From Syntrophaceticus sp050949745 (GTDB lineage Bacteria > Bacillota > DSM-12270 > Thermacetogeniales > Thermacetogeniaceae): a stretch of DNA of 64,000 nt. The translations under genes and the position numbers were made by a program. The stretch lies in the NCBI GenBank assembly GCA_050949745.1, contig JBMNGF010000012.1, positions 1 through 64,000 of the forward strand, given 5' to 3'. Under the pieces are notes generated by a model. That model did no database searches. It worked only from the letters and a program-made list of their open reading frames with translations, and was not told the origin of the DNA. Below are positions 53,265-61,850 of this stretch, in pieces (the stretch's first letter is position 1; every line of letters starts with the position of its first letter).

Positions 53265-53807
53265 CTACTCAGAGCCAGCATAGCATCCTTTTTCTGCTTC
53301 CTCTTCCTCAAGTGTTTTGTCAGTGTCCTTATTGCGGAGCCGGCGAAAAAACTCCTGTACAGCATAGGCACACTTTTCTTCCAAAACACCACCTGTTACC
53401 TCTACTCGGTGGTTGAAGCAGGTCTCTCCCAGCAGATCAACACTGGAACCGGCAGCACCGGCTTTAGGGTCGGGAGCACCATAGACGATCCTGCCCACCC
53501 TCCCCTGAATAGCTGCTCCGGCACACATAGGACAGGGCTCCATAGTAACATAGAGTGTACAGTCATTCAAGCGCCAGGTGTTAAGCCTTAAAGCAGCCTC
53601 TCGCAGAGCAAGCATCTCTGCATGTGCTGTAGGATCACTGAGCCTTTCTCTGAGATTGTGGGCTCGGGCGATCACCTCATCCCCTGCCACCACAACAGCA
53701 CCAACTGGAACCTCCAGTTTAGCGGCAGCTTTGTAGGCTTCTTTGACAGCCTCTTTCATGAATTGTTCATCACGTTCTATGCTTTCGGTATTTACTATTT
53801 CCACCAT
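53265..53807 (-). CDS. tadA: tRNA-specific adenosine-34 deaminase
   Basis: TadA converts A34 to inosine in tRNA-Arg(ACG). The zinc and catalytic motifs are HAE (62-64) in TAHAEMLALREAA and PCPMC (91-95) in MEPCPMCAGAA; VPVGAVVV and VYGAPDPKAGA are also family text. ATG 53807 with GTGAGGCG upstream is preferred; the frame to 53963 is not supported. A C-terminal Glu-rich tail (TLEEEEAEKG) adds about 15 residues. It lies upstream of tRNA-Ser and the SRP RNA-dnaX block, as in Bacillus. Confidence 0.93.
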   Translation of the reverse strand: MVEIVNTESIERDEQFMKEAVKEAYKAAAKLEVPVGAVVVAGDEVIARAHNLRERLSDPTAHAEMLALREAALRLNTWRLNDCTLYVTMEPCPMCAGAAIQGRVGRIVYGAPDPKAGAAGSSVDLLGETCFNHRVEVTGGVLEEKCAYAVQEFFRRLRNKDTDKTLEEEEAEKGCYAGSE

Positions 53808-53988
53808 TTTTCGCCTCACATCAAAACCATAGATTAAGGCAATTCTAACATGAAACCCTCTGTATTGCAATTTTACCCATTTGACTCCAGTTTGCCATCT
53901 TAACAAGAACCGTTTCTGAGCAGATATCGATAGCCTATCCGACGAACCACCACCGGGAAACAAAAAAACATCCCCTCACACCCTGAGT

Positions 53989-54130
53989 GAGACACGAGAA
54001 CCGTCCCCGCGTCTCGCTTCGCGAGAATGCGGGAATGGTTGTTTTTTCCCAGCTAAAGTGATAATATATATTTATATTATCTGACTGTTCGGTTAATTGC
54101 TGGACAGATTACAGCGAAATGACTATCCCC
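53989..54130. repeat. REP-like palindrome and GGATAGTCATTT motif upstream of the mannose genes
   Basis: GAGACACG-AGAACCGTCCCC-GCGTCTCGC (53989-54017) is a member of the GGGGACGGTTC palindrome family; TCTCGCTTCGCGAGA directly after it is a further hairpin. At 54112-54130 the minus strand reads GGGGATAGTCATTTCGCTG, a motif seen twice at 63257-63353. No gene is seen in 53808-54287. Confidence 0.6.
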
Positions 54131-54287
54131 CCCTATATTTAATTAGACAATGCCGTTATTGCGCTATCAGTTATATTTTTAGGAACTATTAGTTGATAGC
54201 ACTTTTCGTACTCTTAGATTAGCACACCGCCATAATTTACCCTAATCTGATTTACTATATATTTTTTACAAAAAGGAGAGTGATCTC

Positions 54288-55358
54288 ATGACCCATGCAG
54301 TGATTATTGCAGGGGGCCGCGGTGAAAGGTTCTGGCCAAAAAGCAGAGAGGACCTTCCTAAGCAGTTCCTCAGGCTGATCGGGGACAAGACCATGCTCCA
54401 AGGTACTGTTAATAGAATAGAAAAGTTCTTGGCTCCCGAAAACATCTATATCATCACGGCAGAAAACCATCTGGGAATCGTGAAAGAGCAAGTGCCTGAA
54501 ATCCCTCAAGAAAACATCATCCTGGAACCCTGCGGTCGGGATACAGCTGCTGCTATTGGCCTTGCCGCAGTAATAGTCCAGCAAAAGGACGCCGGCGGGG
54601 TAATGGTTGTGCTGCCTGCTGATCATTATGTTGCTGATAATGACCGCTTCGCAGCAGTACTGCGAGGTGCGGTTGAAGCAGCCAGAGAAAACCGGGCGGT
54701 CACCATCGGTATTACTGCTACTCGCCCGGAAACCGGATACGGTTATATCGCTCAAGGCCAGTATTATCAGAGCTTTGCCGGGATACCCTCTTATCATGTA
54801 GAGAAATTCACGGAAAAACCTGACCGCCAGAAAGCAGCCGAATTCCTGAAATCAGGCAATTATTTTTGGAACAGCGGGATTTTTATTTGGAAGGCAGGCC
54901 TGATCAGGAAACTAATTGCCAGCCACCTTCCGGTTTTGGCAGAAGGCCTAGATAAGATTGAAAAGGCTGCAGGCACAACAAGCTACCCCCAGGTTATACA
55001 GGAAGTCTATGCAGGCCTCGCCAAAATATCTATCGACTACGGGATCCTGGAAAAAACCCGGGAGATTCTGATGGTACCCGGAGATTTTGGTTGGGATGAT
55101 GTGGGAACCTGGACAGCACTGGAGGCCTATATGGAGCATGACCTGAACGGGAATGTTTTGTTTGGCCAAGGGGTTTTGGTAGACACAACAAACACAATGG
55201 TACAGGGCTCTGACAAAGTAGTCGCTACCCTGGGTGTTGACAACCTGATCATTGTAGAGAGTGAAGGCAGCATCCTAATCTGCAATAAACAGAGGGCACA
55301 AGATCTTAAAAAAGTGACTAAGGCTCTGCAGGAAAATGGTTATAAGGAGATATTATGA
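54288..55358 (+). CDS. manC: Mannose-1-phosphate guanylyltransferase (GMP domain only)
   Basis: This enzyme makes GDP-mannose from GTP and mannose-1-phosphate. The nucleotidyltransferase signature GGRGERFWPKSREDLPKQFL is N-terminal, with LPADHYV, RPETGYGYI and VEKFTEKPD in the sugar-binding region and NSGIFIWKA after. The 356 residues end after the left-handed helix, so the isomerase cupin of bifunctional ManC is absent; that domain occurs instead in the protein at 60429. Start is fixed by AAAAAGGAGAG. It is first in an operon with manB and the GT-GH130 fusion, overlapping manB by 4 bp. Confidence 0.93.
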   Translation: MTHAVIIAGGRGERFWPKSREDLPKQFLRLIGDKTMLQGTVNRIEKFLAPENIYIITAENHLGIVKEQVPEIPQENIILEPCGRDTAAAIGLAAVIVQQKDAGGVMVVLPADHYVADNDRFAAVLRGAVEAARENRAVTIGITATRPETGYGYIAQGQYYQSFAGIPSYHVEKFTEKPDRQKAAEFLKSGNYFWNSGIFIWKAGLIRKLIASHLPVLAEGLDKIEKAAGTTSYPQVIQEVYAGLAKISIDYGILEKTREILMVPGDFGWDDVGTWTALEAYMEHDLNGNVLFGQGVLVDTTNTMVQGSDKVVATLGVDNLIIVESEGSILICNKQRAQDLKKVTKALQENGYKEIL

Positions 55359-56731
55359 TGAAAACAGATATATTTCGACAGTATGACATTCGCGGTAATG
55401 CCCAACGAGACCTAACAGATAGAACTGTAAGGCTCATCGGGCAGGCTTTTGGAACCTATGTTCAGGAGCACGGATCGAATAAGGTGTTGGTTGGCAGGGA
55501 CAACCGTCTCAGCTCTGAAAGGCTGCACAAAGTGATGCTGGAGGGGCTGCTGGATGTGGGCTGCCATGTGATAGATATCGGGTTGGTGGTGACACCAACC
55601 CTTTATTTTGCCAGGGAACACTTCCAGGTCAATGGTGGCGTAATGATCACCGGCAGCCATAACCCCCCGCAGGATAACGGGTTCAAGCTGGCCTGTGGCC
55701 CGGGCACTATTTATGGTGAGGAGATCCAACGGTTAAAAAACATGATCATTGCCGATGAGTTCAGGTCAGGTAGCGGTACCCTGGAGGTAAAGGACGCTGT
55801 GGGCCCCTATCTGGAGGTGCTTGCCGAAAAAATCAGTTTGGGGCCCCGCACCCTAAAAGTTGCTGTAGACTGCGGCAATGGCTCCGCGTCACTCTTTGCT
55901 GAAAAGATCCTACATGGTTGGGGCTGTAAAGTCATACCCCTTTACTGTGAATCTGACGGCAGCTTCCCCAATCACCATCCGGATCCGGTAAAAACAGCTA
56001 ACCTGGTTGAACTCAAGAAAGCAGTGCTCAATAATGAAGCCGACCTGGGAGTCGCCTATGATGGTGATGCGGACAGGATCGGAGTCATCGATGACCAGGG
56101 GGAAGTGGTCTGGGGTGACAGACTGATGTGCCTCTATTGGGAGGAAATCCTTGCCCAACACCCGGGAGAACAGGCCATTGTGGAAGTGAAATGCTCCCAG
56201 GCTCTGGTTGATGAGATCAAACGACTGGGAGGCAAGCCCTTCTTTTATAAAACCGGACACTCCCTGATCAAGGCCAAGATGCGAGAAACAGGTGCTATTT
56301 TCACCGGAGAAATGTCTGGGCATATGTTTTTTGCAGATGAATACTATGGCTATGACGATGCCTTTTATGCAACAGGGAGGCTGCTCAGAATTTTGTCAAA
56401 CACCGACAAGCACCTTTCCCAGCTCCTAGCAAAGGTTCCTCACTACTACTCCACCGCTGAAACCAGAATTCCCTGTTCAGAACAGATTAAATTCACAGTT
56501 GTGGCTGATCTTGTAGAACAATTTCGTCAAGAATATGAGATTATCGATATAGATGGTGTGCGGGTAATCTTTCCTGAAGGTTGGGGGCTGGTGCGCGCAT
56601 CCAATACACAACCTGTTCTGGTGGCCAGATGTGAGGCCAAAACGCCTCAAGGATTAGATAAGATCTGCGCAATTATGAAAAGTGCCATCGAACAACACAA
56701 AGAGATGGGTGATTTTGAATGGGAGTATTAG
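55355..56731 (+). CDS. manB: Phosphomannomutase/phosphoglucomutase
   Basis: This alpha-D-phosphohexomutase interconverts mannose-6- and mannose-1-phosphate (and likely the glucose forms). The phosphoserine loop is TGSHNPP (Ser101), the metal loop DGDADR (236-241), the sugar-specificity loop GEMSGHMFF and the phosphate-binding C-terminal loop RASNTQP. It overlaps manC by ATGA and its last 13 bases overlap the next gene. With manC it supplies GDP-mannose. At 458 residues it is standard. Confidence 0.94.
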   Translation: MMKTDIFRQYDIRGNAQRDLTDRTVRLIGQAFGTYVQEHGSNKVLVGRDNRLSSERLHKVMLEGLLDVGCHVIDIGLVVTPTLYFAREHFQVNGGVMITGSHNPPQDNGFKLACGPGTIYGEEIQRLKNMIIADEFRSGSGTLEVKDAVGPYLEVLAEKISLGPRTLKVAVDCGNGSASLFAEKILHGWGCKVIPLYCESDGSFPNHHPDPVKTANLVELKKAVLNNEADLGVAYDGDADRIGVIDDQGEVVWGDRLMCLYWEEILAQHPGEQAIVEVKCSQALVDEIKRLGGKPFFYKTGHSLIKAKMRETGAIFTGEMSGHMFFADEYYGYDDAFYATGRLLRILSNTDKHLSQLLAKVPHYYSTAETRIPCSEQIKFTVVADLVEQFRQEYEIIDIDGVRVIFPEGWGLVRASNTQPVLVARCEAKTPQGLDKICAIMKSAIEQHKEMGDFEWEY

Positions 56732-59700
56732 ATTCTGAAAGTCTGTTTGAAAAAAGTATCGCCGAGCCACTGGAAGATGCCCGGCAGTATAAAAATATCA
56801 ATCTGATTGTAGGAATCCCATTTTATAATGAGGTTGATACCCTTCCCCTGGTTCTGAGGATGGTAGCAGACAGCCTTGTCAGCATGAAAATTTCAGATAA
56901 AGCACTTATTATTTGCGCCGGCGACCCGGCCGGAGAGAAAGCACTGGAAGCCGTTAAAAACATGAAACTGCAGGTACCGCACATGCAGTTTTTAATGCTA
57001 GAAGGAGGTAACGGCAGGGGGATGAGCATCAGGGCACTCTTGGAACTGGCGGAAAAGCTGGAGACAGACCTGGCCATTTTACCCGCCGACATCATCGGCA
57101 AGGGAGCCGGGCTGCAGCCGGGAGCCTTACAGCGCATGCTAAAACCGCTTCAATATGGATATGACCTGGTGCTGACTTCTTTCCGCAGGCAGTATTTTGA
57201 GGATCTGTTAGGTAAACTCTTCCTTGGGCCCCTTCTGGAAACCTTTTACGGGTACAGGATTTCCGATACGATCAGCGGTACCTATGCCATTTCCCATGAT
57301 ATGGTGGAAGAATACTGTGCAGACATCAAGTTCTGGGTGGATCACACCCAGGGTTTTGGCATCGATCCCTGGCTGATCACAACAGCCATCATCCAACAGA
57401 GGAGAATCTGTGAAGTGCCCTTGGGGTTCAGGATGGAATACGCCTCTCTTGATAAAGTAACCATTGTTTTTAAGGATTTTGCAGCATTTATGTTTGAGAG
57501 CATTTTAAGAGAGGAAGAATACTGGAAAGAAAAGAGGATTGTACTGCGTTCACCCGATATCTGCGGCTTGGAGCCTCATCAGGATGTTCCTGTATCCCAA
57601 ACCTACGAAACAAGAGCCCTAATTCACTTCTTCAGAAACGGATTCAATCAATACCGGGACCTGTTAGCCACTGCCTGCCCACACGACATGTACTCGGATT
57701 TAGAGCGCAGTGTCATCTCACCGACCCGGGACTTTCACCTGGGTGGAAAAACATGGGCCAATACCGTCTACAGCCTCCTCTCCCACTACCGTTTTGCTCC
57801 TGATGCAAACAAAAAAGATGTCTTGGAGGCTCTCACCGCAGTTTACTGCGGGAGAATGGGTGGATTCCTGGAACATCTGGAAGTTCTTCAGGATGATCTG
57901 ACCAGCGAAAAAAGTACTTATGCGTCTTCCATTATCTCCAGCCGCGCCGAAAGCATGAAGGATGAGCAGCGAAGGTACTTCCTGCATGGCAGCATCAACT
58001 TCATCAGGCAGTGGAAAGAAAAATCATGGAAATATAAGCCCCCTCTTATCCCTGCCGACTATCTGGAGTTCATCCCCGGCAAACCAATAGTTCTTCCCAA
58101 GAGCATTAAATGGCGAAGAGAACAGGAAATTTGGACAGCTGATCTGTTCAACCGACTCCAAACACGCTACAGCGATAAATTCCATGACTTTATGGAAGAT
58201 GACCTCCATATCTCTGCAGATGCTAGCTCTACAGCCATCACCTCCCGTCTGGAAGAGTATATGGAAGAGCTGGAAGGGATCATTGACAAATTATTCCCCG
58301 GCAATGTTTATACAGAAGAGGGCACCAGAGAAGCTGTCGAAGCAATCTTTCAGTCAATCGACAACTTAAAGTTCTTCGGCATTAAAGAGGAGATCTTTGA
58401 GGAGGCCTTGACCAGGTTTCCCCCTTTAAATATCATGATCCCGAAGGGTTGCCATACGCCACGTGACCTTTTTGACGAAATGCTTCCCCGGGACGCAGTC
58501 ACCCTGGCCAACCTGATTGAAACGAGAAAATGGGCTGACCGGACACTCCTGTGGATTTTAGACAACCTGACCCCTGAGGATATGGAGGAGGTAAAGCTCA
58601 ACCCCCTGGTCTTGGGGGAGAGCTTCAGAAGTGGAACATTCAAGCTGGGTAAAATCTCTGATCTAAACAAGCTGACCACCAGACAGGTGATCAGCCCCTT
58701 GAGCAAAGGGATAGGAGGCAAATATCCCAAACTTCGCTTCTTCCTTTTTATCGGCAGGCAGATCATGATCGCCCAAAATTATTCGTGCCTATACAAAACC
58801 TATGCACGGGAAAGAAAAAAGCTGGGATTGAAGATCCGCAATTCCCTCATCGGCCGCTTCGAATCGACTCCTTTTTCCGCTTACAACATCTTTGAAAACT
58901 ACCACCACCGTGAACTGATCAGAATGGTGCGCATCCTAGCACAAAAAATGACACTCACAGGACACGGCAATGAGGCACAAATGCTGAAAGCGATGTGTGA
59001 TGGGTACGGGGTAAGCCAGGTTCTTGAGGATGGAACCTTTGTCCCCTGCTCCGCCTGGAGCTGGGCTAGCTACAGTTCTAAAGGAGGGACAGGAATCCCC
59101 ACAGCCATGTCCTCCCATGTTGAAGAAAGGTGGTTTAACCACGACCTCCTTGAGGAAATCCATGCCGAACTGGGCTTTGACCCCGGAGATATTCTGCAGC
59201 GGATTACCCAGTCCATTGGGGACGGAAAGGCTGATGATGACCTGCTGGATGTCCTCCTCGGTATTAAATCCAAGGATGTCACAGTGGTAGCACAGGAAAT
59301 CCAGGATTATCCGCCGGCAAAGCCGCTGGTGCGCTACCCGGGCAACCCAATTCTCAATCCGATCAAAGATAACCCCTGGGAAAGCAAGTATGTGCTGAAT
59401 GCTGCAGCATTACGCATCAAGGATAAGGTCTATCTTCTGTACAGGGCTTATGGAGATGATGAGGTTTCCCGCATCGGTTTAGCTGTCACAGATGGCTATC
59501 ATGTCCTGGAGCGTCTCCCTGATCCCATCTTTGCACCCCAGACCGAACAGGAAAAAAAGGGGGTGGAGGACCCCCGGGTGGTGATCATCGGTGATCGCGT
59601 CTATATGATGTACACCGCCTATGATGGGGTGATCGCCCAGATCGCTGCAGCCTCAATCTCTATCGATGACTTCATCAATAAAAAATTTTACAGATGGAAG

Positions 59701-60261
59701 CGGGAGGGGCTGGCCTTCAAGGATATTTGGAATAAGGATGCCTTCCTCTTCCCGGAAAAGATCAATGGCAAGTATATCATCTATCACAGAATTGAGCCCA
59801 GCATCTGGGTATCCTACATGGATAATCTGGAGTTTCCTGTTCCCAAAGAGGGTCACTCGATCATCATGGGACCGCGCCCCGGCAAGATGTGGGATTTCCT
59901 GAAGATCGGTGCTGGTTCTCAACCGATCAAAACAAAGTACGGCTGGCTGATGATCTATCATGGTGTTGATAAAGAAAGGGTCTACAGGCTAGGGGTAATG
60001 CTTGTTCCCCTGGACGAACCGGAGCGGGTCATCTACCGCTCACCCAACCCCATCCTCTCTCCGGAAACCGAACATGAAATCGGCCAACCAGGCTGCAGCT
60101 GGGTCCCCAACGTGGTATTCACCTGTGGAGCTGTCCCGGCTGAAGACAAAGAGATCCTGGAAGCAGATGACAAGATCCTGGTTTATTATGGAGCCGCCGA
60201 CACCTACATGTGTCTGGCAACAGGCCTTGTCGGCGATCTGATACCAAAAGAGATACGCTGA
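56719..60261 (+). CDS. Giant fusion: GT-A glycosyltransferase + unassigned middle + GH130 mannoside phosphorylase-like domain
   Basis: The 1180 residues fall in three parts. Residues about 28-290 look like a GT-A glycosyltransferase near the GT2/GT81 mannosylglycerate or glucosylglycerate synthases (GIPFYNE at 32-38, ILPADI, FGIDPWLITT). Residues about 300-860 are mostly helical with no recognised family. Residues about 865-1180 match GH130, inverting beta-mannoside phosphorylases or hydrolases: VRYPGNPIL at 871, EDPRV at 950-953, later HGVDKERVYRLGVML. It is soluble. It is translationally coupled to manB, so GDP-mannose is the likely donor. Its stop lies in a REP-like palindrome. Making and phosphorolysing a mannoside in one chain is inference. 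Confidence 0.85.
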   Translation: MGVLDSESLFEKSIAEPLEDARQYKNINLIVGIPFYNEVDTLPLVLRMVADSLVSMKISDKALIICAGDPAGEKALEAVKNMKLQVPHMQFLMLEGGNGRGMSIRALLELAEKLETDLAILPADIIGKGAGLQPGALQRMLKPLQYGYDLVLTSFRRQYFEDLLGKLFLGPLLETFYGYRISDTISGTYAISHDMVEEYCADIKFWVDHTQGFGIDPWLITTAIIQQRRICEVPLGFRMEYASLDKVTIVFKDFAAFMFESILREEEYWKEKRIVLRSPDICGLEPHQDVPVSQTYETRALIHFFRNGFNQYRDLLATACPHDMYSDLERSVISPTRDFHLGGKTWANTVYSLLSHYRFAPDANKKDVLEALTAVYCGRMGGFLEHLEVLQDDLTSEKSTYASSIISSRAESMKDEQRRYFLHGSINFIRQWKEKSWKYKPPLIPADYLEFIPGKPIVLPKSIKWRREQEIWTADLFNRLQTRYSDKFHDFMEDDLHISADASSTAITSRLEEYMEELEGIIDKLFPGNVYTEEGTREAVEAIFQSIDNLKFFGIKEEIFEEALTRFPPLNIMIPKGCHTPRDLFDEMLPRDAVTLANLIETRKWADRTLLWILDNLTPEDMEEVKLNPLVLGESFRSGTFKLGKISDLNKLTTRQVISPLSKGIGGKYPKLRFFLFIGRQIMIAQNYSCLYKTYARERKKLGLKIRNSLIGRFESTPFSAYNIFENYHHRELIRMVRILAQKMTLTGHGNEAQMLKAMCDGYGVSQVLEDGTFVPCSAWSWASYSSKGGTGIPTAMSSHVEERWFNHDLLEEIHAELGFDPGDILQRITQSIGDGKADDDLLDVLLGIKSKDVTVVAQEIQDYPPAKPLVRYPGNPILNPIKDNPWESKYVLNAAALRIKDKVYLLYRAYGDDEVSRIGLAVTDGYHVLERLPDPIFAPQTEQEKKGVEDPRVVIIGDRVYMMYTAYDGVIAQIAAASISIDDFINKKFYRWKREGLAFKDIWNKDAFLFPEKINGKYIIYHRIEPSIWVSYMDNLEFPVPKEGHSIIMGPRPGKMWDFLKIGAGSQPIKTKYGWLMIYHGVDKERVYRLGVMLVPLDEPERVIYRSPNPILSPETEHEIGQPGCSWVPNVVFTCGAVPAEDKEILEADDKILVYYGAADTYMCLATGLVGDLIPKEIR

Positions 60262-60432
60262 GACGCGGGGACGGTTCTCGCGTCTCACGTCTGTTCCGCA
60301 CGTAAGACGCGGGGCCTGTCCCTGCGTCTTTTCTGCTGTAAGACGCGGGGCCTGTCCCTGCGTCTCTCTCCCCGCGTCTCCCCGCCCGAACATCTTTTTT
60401 CTAACCACCAACGACCAACCACCAACCACTAA
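60260..60432. repeat. REP-like palindrome array and heptad repeats between convergent genes
   Basis: GAGACGCGGGGACGGTTC-TCGCGTCTC (60260-60286) overlaps the stop of the fusion gene. After TCTGTTCCGCAC come two near-identical AAGACGCGGGGCCTGTCCC-type units (about 60304-60331 and 60339-60366), then CGCCCGAACATCTTTT and period-seven units ACCACCA, ACGACCA, ACCACCA, ACCACTA (60402-60430). The palindromes could serve as a bidirectional terminator. Confidence 0.75.
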
Positions 60433-61844
60433 TCAGCTCGCCCATAGTCATCTTCTAAGCGTACAATATCATCCTCACCAAAATAACTGCCTGTCTGGGT
60501 TTCAATGAAAACAAGGGGTGATTCCCCGGGATTGGCTACACGGTGTGCCGCCTCCTGGTGAATGTCCACCGACTGCCCTGAGGTGAGGGGTATATCCTCT
60601 CCGTCAAGAGTTACCAGAGCTTGTCCGGAGACCACATACCAGTGCTCCTGCCTTTTGAAGTGCTTCTGGTAGCTTAGGCGCTTGCCCGGATCGACAGTGA
60701 TCCTTTTGACCTTATGGTCCGGGGCATCCAGCAAGACCTCCCAGCGCCCCCAAGGTGTGTTGGCAAAGCCCTCTTGCTCCTTTTCCTGGGGAATGTGCAC
60801 TTCCCCAGAAATTATCTTGCTCTCAGCACCATCTTCCTCTGGATCTTCCTCCAGGTCTTCAATTGCTTGAAAGCTGTAAAGCAGAGATAAAATGGCTTCA
60901 GCCCCCTGGTTGTAATTGACCCCTTCTGGTGTCAAGGCATCATAACAACCACCGGTTTCCTGGTTGTAGAGGGATGTCTTGTTGATATTCTTTCCTGAAT
61001 ACCATTCTCTGGCAAGCCTAGCCAGCTCAAGGTATTTCTTTTCCCCTGTAGTCAGATAGGCCTCTTTCAAGGCCAACACCATTGAACAAGCATCAACAGG
61101 CTGCTGGTCATAACGGGGAATTTCTTGACCCCTCTGCCACCAGCCCCTATTTCCCACAATATTCAGGTAGCCCTGATCAAAGAGCGTGTCACTGAGGAAG
61201 GCCAGAGAATCCCTGGCAATGCTGAGTGCATTGCGGTTCCCGCTAAAAGAGTAATAGGCAAACAGAGCCTGGGGGATAATACCATTGCAATAGGTGATCT
61301 CATCCTCAAACCAGTACCAGCCCTTGCCCTTTGCTCTATTATAAGCATAGATAAGATCATCACAGAACCCCTGAGCCGTCTTGGCAGCAGCACCCCCCTC
61401 ACTACTGGAAAGTGTCATATAGCGAACCAACCCCAAAAGAGCATAGGCCCGGGAGCGGGGAAATTCAAGCTGGGAGAGGGTAGGCAGTACTCCTTCTAGC
61501 ATTTCCTGTACCAGCTCTCTCACCTCTTCCAGATCACAAGAGGCAGCTATGCTGCAGGCCAGAAACCCCCTCCCCTGACAGTCTCCTGAATCAAGATCTG
61601 TCAGATAGCGTCCCCCAACCAGTAAATTACGCCACCTTCCATCAGGCCGCAGTGCATCTTTTAGATACCGTGCATATAGAAGAGCTAGTCTTTCCCTGCT
61701 ATCTCCCTCCATGTTCAGGGCAACAAGGAGTGCCCTGGCATTATCATCAACCGTGTGGCCGCTCTCTAGATTTGGTTTGTCTTTAACCCCAAACTGAATG
61801 ATCCCTGTTTCATCGGTCATCTTCTCCAGATATCGATAATCCAT
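60429..61844 (-). CDS. Glycosidase-like (alpha/alpha) protein fused to a type II mannose-6-phosphate isomerase cupin
   Basis: Residues about 1-345 are helical with repeated Trp/Tyr-rich turns (DDNARALLVAL, GDCQGRGFLAC, GWYWFEDEITYCNG, YDQQPVDACSM), resembling an (alpha/alpha)6 barrel of glycoside hydrolases or their relatives. Residues about 360-471 are the cupin normally found at the C-terminus of ManC: TPWGRWEVL, KVKRITVDPGKRLSYQKHFKRQEHW in part, and SYFGEDDIVRLEDDYGR. It would convert fructose-6-P to mannose-6-P, completing the GDP-mannose route with manB and manC. It is 6 bp downstream of the GT4 gene. The barrel's activity is unknown. Confidence 0.82.
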   Translation of the reverse strand: MDYRYLEKMTDETGIIQFGVKDKPNLESGHTVDDNARALLVALNMEGDSRERLALLYARYLKDALRPDGRWRNLLVGGRYLTDLDSGDCQGRGFLACSIAASCDLEEVRELVQEMLEGVLPTLSQLEFPRSRAYALLGLVRYMTLSSSEGGAAAKTAQGFCDDLIYAYNRAKGKGWYWFEDEITYCNGIIPQALFAYYSFSGNRNALSIARDSLAFLSDTLFDQGYLNIVGNRGWWQRGQEIPRYDQQPVDACSMVLALKEAYLTTGEKKYLELARLAREWYSGKNINKTSLYNQETGGCYDALTPEGVNYNQGAEAILSLLYSFQAIEDLEEDPEEDGAESKIISGEVHIPQEKEQEGFANTPWGRWEVLLDAPDHKVKRITVDPGKRLSYQKHFKRQEHWYVVSGQALVTLDGEDIPLTSGQSVDIHQEAAHRVANPGESPLVFIETQTGSYFGEDDIVRLEDDYGRAD

Positions 61845-61850
61845 CTACAT

